Source: Ricinus communis (lineage: Eukaryota; Streptophyta; Magnoliopsida; Malpighiales; Euphorbiaceae). Taken from it: 64,000 bases of DNA. Numbering within the stretch: position 1 is the first letter of the stretch; the number at the start of each line of letters is the position of its first letter. The DNA lies in the NCBI RefSeq assembly GCF_019578655.1, contig NC_063256.1, positions 34,396,342 through 34,460,341 on the forward strand, read 5' to 3'. This document shows positions 35,701 to 49,653 of this stretch, in pieces. The notes under the pieces are model-generated. The model was not told the DNA's origin. It worked only from the letters and a program-made list of their open reading frames with translations, and did not search any database. The translations under genes were made by a program, and so were the position numbers.

Positions 35701-37412
35701 TAATGCACTCACATCACTCTTAGATTTCATTAAGCACACCCAAGTCATCCTTGTGCAATCATCGATAAAAGTAACAAACCAACGAGATCCCCCCAAAGTT
35801 GAAATTTTAGATGGACCCCAAACATCAGAATGAATAATCATAAAAGGTAAATGACCTCTATTAAAACTTGATGAAAAAGAGCTTCGATGACTCTTGGCAA
35901 GTTCACAAACATCACAACGAAAAATAGAAACATCAATGTTGTTAAACAAACCAGGAAATAACTTTTTTAGGTAGCCAAAAGAAGCATGCCCTAGTCGTTT
36001 ATGTTGTAACCAGATTTCTGCTTCATCTTTTTCCTTCTTTGGACCATCCATTACAAACGCATGATGCAACTTGGAAGAAGTATTTGATTGCATGTCCAAG
36101 TAGTACAAATTCCCTCGCCTAATACCACAGCTAATCATCTGCTTCGTTTGGATATCCTTAAAACAACAGAAATTGGGCCAAAAAATAACAATACAAGACA
36201 AAGCTGATGTTATTTGGGAAACAGATAAAAGGCTATAATTTAATGATGGAACAATTAAAACTGAGTCTAAATTTAAAGAATTGGTGGCAATAATAGATCC
36301 CTCTCTAATAATTGGAACCTCATTACCATTTGCTATCAAAACAGATTTTTGTAAGGATGGTCTAAGTTTCTTAACCTGTCCAGAATCAAAGGTCATATGA
36401 TTTGAAGCACCAGAATTAATTATCCATGTATTATCACAAACAGATGTAGAAATATTAAACACCTTACCTTCCTTGCTTGTGGTTGCAACTAATGTTGAAG
36501 TTGATTCAACATTGTCCTCACTTGTTTTGGTTTCAGCAACAGCGGAAATCAGGGAATTCTTAGCTTTCCTTCTTTGTGATCCTCGATTCTGATCCCACCA
36601 ATCTGGATAGCCTACAACCTCAAAGCAACAATCTTTGATGTGGCCTGACTTATTACAATGAGTACATTTTTGTGTGGACTTTCTAATACCAATAGATGTC
36701 TTTGACTTGTTGTGAATCACCATAGCAGCAGCATCGGAGTCTCCATAGTCTCCTTTTAATGTTACACGGCGGTTCTCCTCTCGTCGAATCAGGGCATAGC
36801 TTTCTTCTAGGCCTGAAGTAGACTCCTGACGTAGGATTTCTCCACGAACCTGCTCAAAGTGATCATCCAGTCCAGCTAAAAATATATGCACCCGTAGTCG
36901 TTCAATAGATTTTTTGTACGCAACTACATTATCAGGATCCTTCATGACCACTTTGTCTCTGTGATCCAATTTCTGAAAAATTGCAGTTAGTTCTCCATAA
37001 TATTCAGAGAGAGATCTTCTATTCATTTGGTACGCAAATGCTTTCTGGTTTAAGGCGAAGAGCTACAACTCATTACTGCCATCATAGAAAGCTTTTGATA
37101 AAGCAGTCCAGATTTCATGGGCAGTGGATAAGCGTAAATATCGCTTCATAATCTTTGGACTCATAGACATTAGCAGCCATCTTTTCACCTTTTGGTTTTC
37201 AGCATACCACTTTTCATACCCATCCTCCCGATTCGGTGGTTTTGTTTTTCCCGAATATAGGAAAGCTTTTCTCTTTCAGCAATATGCATTTCCATTAGTT
37301 GAGACCATACATCATAATTTGATTCTGTAAGCGTAATTCCTGCATTAAATGCTCCTTCAGATTGAATGATAATAGGTTTCGATCCAGATGGTTCACCATC
37401 TCTACCACTCAT
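32709..37412 (-). pseudogene. copia-2 gag-pol polyprotein with lesions
   Basis: Gag starts at 37412 (MSGRDGEPSGSKP, LTESNYDVWSQL), frameshifts near 37245 and resumes at least by 37026. A zinc knuckle CTHCNKSGHIKDCC (about 36650) is intact. Protease reads WIINSGASNHM (about 36420), Asn in place of the catalytic Asp. GAG-pre-integrase (KRLGHASF) and integrase (HSDVWGPS, RNDNGAEYDN) follow; a TAA at 35542 replaces a Gln codon. The next frame (from 35487) has VFLGY, the linker and the RT start ([43 protein letters not shown]). It is broken by foreign DNA at 34231-33743 and resumes with HQSNGDHTLF and YVDDMVV. RNase H (TDADWAGS, SSAEAEFRGM) has a stop near 32992 and then ends normally with ADILTKA at 32709. 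Confidence 0.9.
33743..34231. repeat. 489 bp LTR-derived segment inside copia-2 RT
   Basis: This is a full-length match to 17071-17559 (about four substitutions, no gaps). It splits the reverse transcriptase between the [12 protein letters not shown] palm motif and the YVDD motif. At its right end the donor CTTCCCTATTC and the copia sequence share 11 bases. CTTC at the left edge and at the right edge allows a 4 bp duplication reading. The open frame on its - strand (MSTLFANFYFPNLGGK) is accidental. Confidence 0.9.
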
Positions 37413-37466
37413 GTTGTTTTAAGTGTTTCAAAGCCTTTTTTTTTTTTTTGGTAGGCTCTGATACCA

Positions 37467-37664
37467 ACTTGAAAGAAATAACCTAAGAATTAGGTTTTCA
37501 TTATTGTATTCTGATATCAAAAAGAGATACATCAGCCTTATATTTATACTTATATGTAAGACTTTGATAGAAACTAAATAACAAACTCTTAATAGCTAGA
37601 CTCTAAATTTAAAAGATAAATACTTATCATATCCTAACAACCCTAACAACTCAAAATCTCAACA
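37467..37664 (-). repeat. copia-2 5' LTR
   Basis: 198 bp; this is the upstream LTR in the sense of transcription, directly followed on the - strand by the TGGTATCAGAGCC primer site. Confidence 0.9.
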
Positions 37665-37669
37665 AATAC

Positions 37670-40090
37670 CTGATAATTTGAGTGAGATTTCTTTAAGAAA
37701 ATCATAAAGTGTAAATAACAAATATAAACCATTAATATATGCAGGTATACTTTCTCAACTCGACAAAAACAGCTTATTATATTTCAAAATATATAAAAAT
37801 CTAAAAAGAATACAACTAAAATGCAACTCATTATCCAAGAGTTTTAGCAAAAATATATAAAGCAAAAGCTCATAAACAAAATTTATGTGAAAAACTTAGC
37901 AAAAACAAATGGTCTAACCTTTAAAAACACAAAACAACTCTTCAACATAAGAGGCTAGTTAATAGCTTATTAGTACTTCAATCTCATTTTATTTTTGAGT
38001 TTTTTATTTTTATTTTGTGATTTAAACAGCATATCAATCCAAAGATTTAAATTTCAAGCAGAGAGACTTACCACATAGCACCAAATTTGCAGCATTGAAG
38101 AGTCAATTTTGTTTGTATTGAAGACTATCAATTTCAATGTTGAAGAGTCATCAAATTTGCAACACCAATTTAGTGACAAAATCTGTTCTTGCATTTTTGT
38201 TTGCCATTTTATTGTTGTAAAGAGAAAAAATGAAAAGGTTAGATAATATTAAGTGGTGAGAGACATTGATATCGATGAAGGGCAGAGTGGTTAAGTTTTT
38301 TCTTACTCTGGGCTAAAGGATGAATATTCTCTTTATTAGTTCTTATTTAAGTTTTTCCTAAACTACGTTGTGTATGCCTACTATCTCTTCTATTAGTAAG
38401 CGAGTAGCTCTTCTTTGTTTAGGGTTTTGTCTGTATTTAATATGGTCGATTTAAGAGGTTTTATTAAAGAAATTTCTGTTAAGCTTTTATTAATAGTTAA
38501 TAACCCCGATTGATATTAATTGTTTGGTAAATTATTATTAAGTGATTAATAGATATTGATTTTGGCAAATTAGTTATGGCTAATAATAGATATTGATTCT
38601 AGCAAATTTTAGAAATTAACTAAAAATTTATTTCTAATAATGTATGTCATAATATTATTAGTGTAATTAGTTTAACACATTAGTTAAATATGATAAAACA
38701 AGAATTTCATTTTACTTTATTTTTTACTTTCAGAATTTCTAAATTAATAGTTTTTAAAAGACAAAAACTAACGTTATATTGTTATTTTCATCTAAAAAGA
38801 TTTAAATGAGGTTAGTATTGCCAAAATTAAAAGAATAATAATAACATAATGGTTAATTTAGTCTATTCAATAGAGTTTTTGATGAAAAGCTTTAAATTGG
38901 AGCTGTTATAAATTGAGACTTTTAATGTCTTAACAGCTACCGACAGCTATTTAAAAATAATTATCAAACACTTTGATATAGCTATTAGAAATTAAAAGAT
39001 CTAAACATTGTCTAGTTACTCCACCAAACATCCGTTTAAATATTAGAAATTACTTCTTTTATTTTGAAATAAGTATTTTAAGAAAATATTTTTAAGTGAC
39101 GTGTGTGAAATATCAATGAAGTCTTAGATATCTTTTTTTTTTTATTTACCTACTTTATTGTTATATCCACTATTCAATATAATTGCACACATCAAGGATA
39201 CTTGATGTGTCTAAGTAACTCACAAACGTACGAATTGTTCTTATAGTAAAAACGGTAAAACACTCTGAGGTTAATCTCTCAATGAACTATGAAATCACTT
39301 ATTATAAAGACTAATTATCAATATAAAATAATAAAAGTAAATTTAAACACTCTAAATCAATATTTTGAGAGAATAATATTTATAAAAAATAAAATAAACT
39401 AGTAAAGTAAATATACAACACAAATGTTTATGATTTAAAACTATATGATAAAGACAGTATTTAGCCTAGCCAGTTACTTAATAATCCCATCGGCCTAGAT
39501 CTAATGAGTGAGATGGTGATGTGTTTTTTTCTTTAATTACTCAAACTAATGATGCAACTAAAGTTTTTTTTACCAACATAGATTGAAGCAAAGATGATGT
39601 CTCTAATATATTCAACCTAAATATTTTCATAAGAACTACTATTATTAAATTGATATAATAGTCAACAAATAATAATAATTAAAACTAATAAAGATATTAA
39701 GGTAAAAAAGTCATTTATTAAATAAATAAATAACAAAGTTCATACATAAATAAAAAGGTTAAACTAAACAATTATGAAAACTAGCCTAACATATTTAACT
39801 CAATGATCATGATATTAAATAGAAAGACATAAAAATAAACAGAAAGTAAAGTACCTTCGAAATTTAAAATTCTTTAAGGTAGGAAAATGATTGGTATTCA
39901 CTCTTCACTTCTTGAAAACCTTCTTAGTTTTCAAGAATGTATGCCTTAATTTCTACTCTTAATGCAAAGTTGTTAAGTTTTGAATTTATCAAAGACTTAT
40001 ATATTTTTTACTTCGATTTTGTAAATGTGTATGGGACATGTGAAAAGGGAGGTTTTGACAAGTTTTATAGGCTAGATGATTTTCTTTAAA
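37670..40090. other. AT-rich intergenic sequence
   Basis: No gene was recognised. Sequence right of the copia-2 target site continues the locus that lies left of 32507. It is very AT-rich with poly-purine and poly-pyrimidine runs. Confidence 0.5.
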
Positions 40091-40430
40091 AAAAAAAAAA
40101 CAAGTTGTGTGTGCCTCAATCTTCTTTGAGAGAGTTGTTTGTGAGGGAGGCACATGATAGGAGTTTAACGAAGTATTTTGGTGTGAGTAAGATATTAAAT
40201 GTGTTGAGTGAGTATTTTTTTGGGCTACACATGAGAAAAGATGTTGAAAAAGTGTGTGAGAGATGCATTACATGTAAACTATCTAAATCAAGAGTGATAC
40301 CTCGTGGGTTATATGCATTTCTTTCCATTCCTAATGAACTTTGGATAGAAATTTTTATAGACTTTATGTTAGAATTACCTAGATCAAAAGGGGGGAAAAG
40401 ATTCTAGTTTTCTTATCACGTTTGTATATA
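40091..40430 (+). pseudogene. Isolated Ty3-gypsy integrase N-terminal fragment
   Basis: The frame 40105-40405 encodes LRELFVREAHDRSLTKYFGV, MRKDVEKVCERCITCKLSKS and IPNELWIEIFIDFMLELPRS. This is the H-H-C-C zinc-binding domain and start of the catalytic core of a gypsy integrase. The first His is present (EAH), but the HFG-type second His position reads YFG, so zinc binding is doubtful. Only about 340 bp is present, preceded by a poly(A) run and ending abruptly in AT repeats; no LTR, RT or RNase H is nearby. Confidence 0.75.
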
Positions 40431-41465
40431 TATATAGGTCTTTGACAACAACAGTCTTATTTAAGCTTCTTTTTTAGTATTTTCTTTTCATATTTTCCTC
40501 TCTTAATTAATATTATCTGAAAATAGATCGTTTAATTTAACTGACGTAAAACTATATATTTTCTATATATATATATATATATATATAACATACTATTAAA
40601 ACACTAAAATATCTTAAATATATATACATAATATGAACTTATCAATACTTATGAATATTTTAATATTTGGATAATTTAGTTACACTAGATTTATTTTCCT
40701 ACAATGAAATTATTAACTCATTTACTTTTTAATTAAAAAAAAAAAAGAAGAATTTAAATTTGAAAGTCAAACTAAATTGTGATGCCAAACTACATTTATG
40801 GTGTTATTAGTTGTTAAAATCAATTCAAATCTTCCTAATTATTAACGTATTAACTTAGAGATATCATTGTATAATATTAAAGAAGAAAGATATATGATGG
40901 TTTTATTTGTCAAGAAAAAACTGAACTTTATTTTACTTTTTATACTTTTTCAATTAAGAGTATTTAGATTTCTTATTGTCATTTAGAGGTATTTAACACT
41001 CAGTCAACTAATATTATTAAAATTTTATAATCTATGTTAACATAATATGAAATTCCAATAATAAAGTTATTTGTTAAACATTTTATCATATAACTAAGTA
41101 TAATAAACAATTAATAATACTAATATGTACTTTTCTTTTAATTTTATTAGGAATAAAAAGAAATAATTTCTATAAATGTATAAACGTTTCTAGAAATATT
41201 CTATTAATTAATTTAGTATTAAATAACTTAAAATTGATTACTATTAAAATGTTAATATTTATTAATCCCATAATATAAAAGAAATAGCAAGAATAACTAG
41301 AAAGTATTCAAGTGCAACCACATAAATAGTAAGCCTTATTATAAAATTAATTAATAAATATAAAATATTCAATTATATATTATAATTATTTTTCTATGTG
41401 ATTATTTTTACATAATTATTTAATATAATTTTAATTTAGTAAATAATAAAATTAAACAAAATATT

Positions 41466-41506
<41 letters not shown>

Positions 41507-41789
41507 GCGTATAGCATTATTTAATTTTATTTATATTCTTTTAAAATACTAATTAATTTCTTTAATATATTATAATAGATGATTTCAATATTTTAAGTAA
41601 AAAAATAGTTTCAAGAGGTTTTTAAATTAGAAAAGATTTTCTTTCTTTTTATCAATATTTCTAACTTCAAATTTTCTTAAATTTCACCCAAATAAAAAAA
41701 TATCATAAAATGGATATATTTTTGTACTTAAGTAACCCAAGGTTGGATTGACACTTCGTCCATTCAATTACTTGCTATAAACACCTTCA
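40431..41789. other. AT-rich intergenic sequence with AT microsatellites
   Basis: Long (AT)n runs occur at about 40564-40587 and 41470-41502. No gene was recognised between the integrase fragment and the tubulin 3' end. Confidence 0.6.
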
Positions 41790-42031
41790 GCACTTCCAAA
41801 GTACTGAAAACTTGAATTATATTCATGTGAATGAAATGAGAGCAAAAAGCCAGAATCATAACATAAAAAGAAATACAAAACAACTTTTCTTCTCTCCCAC
41901 ATCACTAATATTTAATGACTACAGATATTCAATCATGACTCAACTCTATTCAGACACTTTCTCAGACATTGGAAAGATTCACCCATGTTCAATACAAAGC
42001 AGAAGAAAGGGAACCCCCTCACAGTTCATAC
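41790..42031 (-). other. Beta-tubulin 3' UTR region
   Basis: This follows the stop codon on the - strand and is less AT-biased than its surroundings down to about 41.8 kb. The exact poly(A) site is not determined. Confidence 0.5.
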
Positions 42032-44110
<2,079 letters not shown>

Positions 44111-44117
44111 ATTTACA

Positions 44118-44497
44118 CTGTTTAAATTAAATCAAAAGATATATATTAAAGAGATAGAATCATATAAAAAAAACACAGAACCCAAATCTGGATTCATATG
44201 TTGCAGATAATAAAAGAAAAACGACACAAAAAGCTTTATTTTAAAAACAAAATTGTGCAGTAGAAAATAAACAAACAAGAAGAAGTAGATCTGGCTACAG
44301 AGAGAATGCAGTTAACAATCATACATTAGAATTAAAAAACTGAATCTCAAAAACAGAATTGAAACAAACATAACACCCAGATCTAAGCCTGTTTGGGCCA
44401 CAAACATAATGGAACAAGAATTTGTTTTCTTGTATTCAAACAGAATTTAAAATGTGGGACATAGAACAACAGATTTGAGCAGGAAAAAAAAACGAAC
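44118..44497 (-). other. Leader intron in the beta-tubulin 5' UTR
   Basis: On the - strand, AAAAAG/GTTCGT at 44497 and TTTAAACAG/TGTAAAT at 44118 bracket 380 bp of T-rich sequence ending 7 bases before the start codon. This is the usual position and composition of a plant 5' UTR intron that boosts expression. Inferred; cDNA is needed. Confidence 0.5.
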
Positions 44498-44720
44498 CTT
44501 TTTAAGCAATCGGCGACTTTGAGGTGAAGATGTGAGGATTCTGGTGATCGGGCCTTAGTGAGGCTCGATCGAGGAAGTGAAGTGAAGTGAGTGTGAGAGT
44601 GTGAACGAGAATGTAGATATTATTTTTGGGCAGAGAAATGTGCGGTAATATAATGAAAAGACGGGGCAAGCCCGTGAAATCGGACGGTGGATGGTACTTC
44701 CCTCCTCTTTTCCTTTGGCC
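44498..44720 (-). promoter_or_regulatory. Beta-tubulin first noncoding exon and promoter
   Basis: On the - strand a CT-rich stretch (TTCACACTCTCACACTCACT, TCACCTCAAAGTCGCCG) at about 44620-44500 looks like the transcribed leader. TATA-like ATTATATTA lies at about 44650. GC content rises here relative to the flanks. The transcription start is not resolved. Confidence 0.4.
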
Positions 44721-44989
44721 CGTTGGATGCCGTTGGATAAGTATATTTGAACGGTGTGGATTTTTGTTTTGATTTGACCTACGGTAATGAACTAATGCTA
44801 TTTGATTTTTGAAAATCAGTTGATTTTATTTACGATAATGGCCTTGGCGTGACACTGTTGAATTTCATCATGAATTTGTCTTTGAGGATCCACTCCTAAT
44901 TGTTTCAAAGATATGATTTTTTGGTACGCAGACATATTGAATTATTTAGTTACAATAAATATATCTCATTGTCTCAGTAAGTCTAGAAA

Positions 44990-46340
44990 AACAAAAATAA
45001 AAAGTGAGTATAAATATTTTGTTTGAGATGAGCCTTTCTTATGGAAATTTTGTTCTGATTAAGTTATTAGGAAATGTGTGCCTGAGAATGAATTCCAATC
45101 TATAAGCCTTTTGCCATTATTATGCATATGGATGATACTTTAGACTTAGACGGATCGCTAGAAAAATCTTAGATAGTGGTTTGTATTGGAAAACTTTGTT
45201 CAAAGATGCATATCAATTTTGCAAGAGTTGTAAAAGATGCCAAAGAGCGGGAAAACTAACTCGCAAGAATGAAATGCCTCAAGTTCCAATTCTTATTTGT
45301 AAAATATTTGATGCATAGAGTATTGATTTTATGGGTCATTTACCCTCTTCTTATGGTTTTTCATATATACTTTTAGTTGTAGATTATGTATCGAAATGGG
45401 TGGAAGCTAAAGCCACCAAAACTGATGACTCTCAAGCTATTGTAGATTTTATCAAGACTAACATTTTTAATAGGTTTGGGATTCCAAGAGCAGTTGTCAG
45501 TGATCAAAGAACTCATTTTTACAATAGATCGGTTGCAGCTTTGATGAAGAAATATGGAGTGAATCACAGAGTAGCCACAACATATCATCCTCAAACCAAT
45601 AGACAAGCCAAAGTTTCCAATAGAAAAGTTAAATCCATCTTGGAGAAAACGGTGAATCCAGGAAGAAATGATTGGAGCCTTCGTTTAGATGACGCTCTTT
45701 AGGCTTACCGCACGGCTTACAAAACTCCTATAGGAATGTCCCCTTATCGGTTAGTTTTTGATAAAGCATGTCATTTACTGGTAAAAATCGAGCATAAAGC
45801 CTATTGGGAAGTTCGGCAGCGCAATATGAATATAGATAAAGCTGGGATGTCAAGGCTACTGCAATTGCAAGAATTGACGAAGTTGCGATTGGATGCCTAT
45901 GAGATTTCAAGAATTTACAAAGAAAAATCCAAATTATTCCATGATAACATAATTATTCCAAATTATTTCATAATCATTCTCGATGGATCGGTCTAGTTTT
46001 TGTTACTAATATATTTTCTCTATTGTGCAGTGGAAATTAAAACCTTGAATTCGGATAAAATTTTCAAAGTGAATGGTCATAGATTAAAAATCTCCCATGA
46101 GGGTGAAATTGCTCCATGTCTCATTAGTTATCCTTTGGATCACCCTATTTATTTGGATGACTGGACTGTTTCATTATTTTTCGTCGAGTAAAACGACGTT
46201 AAATAATTGTGCTATTGGGAGGCAACCTAGATGCTTTCTTTATTTTTATTTATACTTTTTATTTTCTTTCACTTAATTTATTTTATTTTTAGTTGTTAGT
46301 TTTTTTTAATAAAGAAGTTCAATTTTTAGGCAGGAAATTA
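44990..46340 (+). pseudogene. Athila-like gypsy integrase region, + strand
   Basis: Readable from about 45000: DEPFLWKFCSD and RKCVPENEFQSI, then a zinc-finger C-C pair in FCKSCKRCQRAGKLTRKNEM (about 45220). The integrase core at 45331-45702 has SYGFSYILLVVDYVSKWVEA, the first Asp in VVDY, the second in VVSDQ (45498-45512), and YHPQTNRQAKVSNRK, where Lys occupies the catalytic Glu position. A TAG after LDDAL stands for Trp. The C-terminal part continues to about 45960 and, after a frame change, 46030-46190 (FKVNGHRLK). CTATTGGGAGGCAACC at 46212 is typical of the sequence after Athila-type pol. No upstream RT is present, so the element is 5'-truncated. Confidence 0.75.
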
Positions 46341-46751
46341 ATTTTGATAAGACGTAACCATGCCTCCTACAGCTCTCCAAGATGTATCAACCAAGTTTTT
46401 TTTCAGACGATCGTTTTTTATAAGCCGTGACCACGTCTTATCTCAAACCAACTTCTGATTTGTTTTGAGCAATAGCCCTTAAAAATTTGACTTCTTTACT
46501 TTATTTTCTTTGGTATATATTTTTTTTAAAAATGTTTTTGTTAATTCTTATTTTGTATTCTTTTTTCTCTCTCTCCTTATTGCAGCTACCATCACCAACA
46601 ATTCCACTTTCAATTTTCTTCCTTTCTCTTCCTTCATACAATAAATTCTATTTCCACTTCCTCTCCCTTCCACCCAAACACCTATTATTCATATACTCTT
46701 TCTTCATTCTTCATCTAATTACTTTCTTTTCATTCTCTTATTTCACCACCC

Positions 46752-47920
46752 ATGGTGCGCCTTAAGACTGTTGCTCGAAAGAGGATAACAGCGCGTCGAA
46801 GCGATAAGGAAGCACTTTCAAATTCTGGCGACGCAACAGTTCAGCCTAAATCTTCAGATGTAGCAGTTCCTTTACCCAATTCCGAACCTTCAGCAGCTCG
46901 CCAATAAGAGAAAAAGGCAGCAGCCCCATACGATGACGGTAATGCTCCATTCACGCAATCTTACTTGGGCAAAGGGAAAGCTATTCTGCCACCATCCGAA
47001 GCTGAATTAAATGGGTTTTTGAAATTCAATACCAAAGCAGGCCAAAAGAACAGGTATGCAGATGTACGAACTCGAAAAATTAACCCAGGTAAGTATGTTG
47101 ATACTCATTCTCTAGAGGAACTGAATATTAAGAGGGCTTTTGATGCTATGGTAGTTAGTATGTGGTGGAAAACTTTTGCGACTATTAAATATCCTACATT
47201 TATTAAGTTAATTAGAGAATTTTACACGACTTTTCAGATTGAGGTACCTGAGAACTTTACTTTAGTCCTAGAGTTGTGCGATATCGACTCCTAGGCAACG
47301 AATTTAAGCAATCAATTACTGCATCTAATCTGGCCTTAGGATTTATTGATATTGAACTTTCTCTAACCACTCAGTATAAGAGTTCTGCTATAGATTTTGT
47401 TGATGCTTTTGATCATGCAAAACTCTGGAAGACCATGTCTTCTGCCCTATGCATTATGACCCTAGCAACTCTAAAGGTGCTTACCTTAATAAACCTGAAT
47501 GGGTTTACATGCAGTGATTTTTAGCATTCAGCTTTTCTAGTAGAAAAGACACAGCAAATGTATGTACCAAAGTTGAACTTTATTTTATTTGTTGCATGTT
47601 GTATAATAACCTAATTAATTTGGGTTTTTGGTTAGCTTCACAATTCAACTTTGTGTTGACTCGTAACAGGCATCTGTGTTTAGGCTTTTTGATTACCTAC
47701 TTGGTTGTTCACCTTCAATTGCTTGATCTTGATAGCATTAACTTGCATATTGCTTGTGAAATAGAACCATTAGACATAACTTGTTTGATGAAGATGCACC
47801 TGCTTGTGGATAATAATGGGGTATATTCTTTCCAAAAGCCTATCTTTCCTTCTCTATGCTGCCAAGGCGGTCCTCCGAGACCTAGGAAACGCTCTCGCCC
47901 AATGAGCAATCTTCATGCCG
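46752..47920 (+). pseudogene. Third reading frame downstream of gypsy pol (putative plant transposon protein domain)
   Basis: An ATG at 46752 begins MVRLKTVARKRITARRSDKE, a basic start, and a TAA interrupts at about 46905. The frame continues at 46965-47294 (VVSMWWKTFATIKYPTFIKL, REFYTTFQIEVPENFT), shifts, and resumes at 47276-47524 (RYRLLGNEFKQSITASNLAL) and 47596-47920 (WLASQFNFVLTRNRH, QLLDLDSINLHIACE, LDITCLMKMHLL, RPRKRSRP). I know this order from many plant proteins annotated as retrotransposon or putative plant transposon protein. Its function is unknown. Its place after pol and in the same direction is where Athila elements carry an env-like frame. At least three breaks make it nonfunctional. 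Confidence 0.6.
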
Positions 47921-47929
47921 ATACATTTT

Positions 47930-49653
47930 TACTTACCACCACTTTCTCCTTTTCCTTCATCCTCCTTTTATTTGTGTACAATTTCTTCAATAACTTTGCA
48001 TATTTAGGAATTTATTTTACAACATCCAATAATGGAACATTTATCTCCACCTTCCTAAATGTATCCAAAGTCTCATTTTCTTGCTCATCTTATTTGGCTC
48101 AACTAATCTGCTAGGAAAAGGAGGTAATGGAGTGTGAGATGAGAATGATAGAGGAGGATCGAATTTTACCCCATATGATGCTTTAGAGGAAGCTTCTTTT
48201 TCCTTTTCCTTGCTCGGTTCACTTTCCTAAAGTGGAATCGACCCTGAAGGAATCTCCTTTCAACTTCTTAGTGCAATTGCACTAATATTCTCCTTTGGAT
48301 TTACCTCTGGTTGTAAAGGTAGTTTTCCAAAATTTTAAGCCTCCAATTTACTAACCGGCGTAGCCAATTGAGTAATTTGATTGCCTAAATTCTGAATGCT
48401 TGACCTTGTTTCCTGTTGAAATTGGAGAGCACTGTTAGCAAGATCTTTAACAATATCTTCCAAAGACATACCTGAATTTGAAGCTTGAGATTTTTGGAGA
48501 ACTTGAGGTGGTCTAATGAAATTTTGGGAAGGATACTTTTATTATCCTTCTTAGTTTCCATAGCTCAAATTCGGGTGACCTCTCCATCCAGGACTATATT
48601 AATTGGAATAGGGATTATATTCCTATGAGGTTGACTAGTAGACCCGCCTAAAGCATTAGCCTCTTGCATCGAGTCTTGTTACAATCTAGGGCACATATCA
48701 GTGGGATGTCCTTGAACTGAGCATATTCCACAAACTTTTGCCATTTGCAATTGCCCTAAAGCCGTTTGACGAATCAAAGCAGTTAAATCAAAAATTTGAT
48801 TTTCAAAATTTTTAGTGCTTACCTCATTAACTCGCCTAGTAGCTCCATCAGCTCTTGTACCAAATTGCTGAGAATTTTCAGCCATGTTTGAAATCAATTG
48901 CTTTGCTTCTTCAGGTGTTTTGTCTATTAAAGCTCGAACAATTGCTGCATCAATCATACTTTTATCCATTAGTAATAATCCTTCATAGAAGTATGGATTA
49001 AGAGTTAATCAAAAATTTGGTGATGGGGACAACTAGCATACAATTGCTTGAACCTCTCCCAATACTCATACAATGTTTCTCCATTAAACTATGTTATGCT
49101 ACAAATTTCTTTTCTAATGTTGGCAGCTCTTGTTGTAGGGAAAAACTTACCTAAGAACAATCTTTTCATCTCTTTCCATATTGTTATTGAACCGGATAGT
49201 AGATAATAGAGCAAGTCTTTTGCTTTATCCTTCAAAGGAAAGGAAAAAGCTCTAAGATTTATCTGCTCTTCGGTCACACCATGTGGCTTCATTCTGGAGC
49301 ATACAATATGGAATTCTTTCAAGTGTTTATAAGGATCTTCACCTGCACATCCATAAAAAGAAGGGAGTAAGTGAATTAAGCTAAATTTTAGTTCAAAATC
49401 AACTGCAATATTAGAAAATGTAATGCATAAAGGTTGTTGATTCAAATCCGGCGCGGCTAGCTATTTGAGAGTTATATTTGTCAAATTTTCTGCAACTTCT
49501 TGAAAAATAGACATGTCACCAATAACCAAATCTATCTCCAGTTCTTTTATGAGATAACTTTTTCTTTGCCTAGTCTCCTTTCTTAATCGACGTGCTATCT
49601 TCTCAATTTCAGGGTTATACTGCAAATCAATAGTCTAAGAAGAACGAGTCATA
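47930..49653 (-). pseudogene. Athila-like gypsy gag, - strand
   Basis: The start is MTRSS at 49653. Matrix/capsid parts follow at 49445-49089 (HLLPSFYGCAGEDPYKHLKE, NLRAFSFPLKDKAKDLLYYL, RLFLGKFFPTTRAANIRKEI) and then YEYWERFKQLYASCPHH near 49060. A further frame at 48969-48679 (MIDAAIVRALIDKTPEEAKQ) ends in a zinc knuckle, CGICSVQGHPTDMCP. Beyond, decayed frames reach about 47930, with FRKVEINVPLLD and IPKYAKLLKKL, which belong just before the protease. Protease and RT are absent: the element is cut where it meets the + strand remnant. Confidence 0.75.

Larger units (their letters stand above)
32507..37664 (-). mobile_element. Young Ty1-copia element (copia-2), complete with LTRs
   Basis: The element has 198 bp LTRs (32507-32704 and 37467-37664) and is flanked by AATAC on both sides (32502-32506, 37665-37669), a 5 bp target duplication. 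On the - strand the 5' LTR is followed by TGGTATCAGAGCC, a full initiator-Met tRNA primer site. The 3' LTR is preceded by the purine tract TTGAGGAG. I count two differences between the LTRs. The interior encodes gag-pol with several lesions and holds a 489 bp foreign segment in the reverse transcriptase. Confidence 0.92.

Noticed and set aside
34513..37330. + strand open frames across copia-2
   Set aside because: They are antisense to a recognisable gag-pol and contain no motif of their own.
46487..46765. Hydrophobic frame with many Leu/Phe/Ser as a membrane protein
   Set aside because: It is a pyrimidine-rich leader directly before the downstream retroelement frame; composition alone explains the hydrophobicity.
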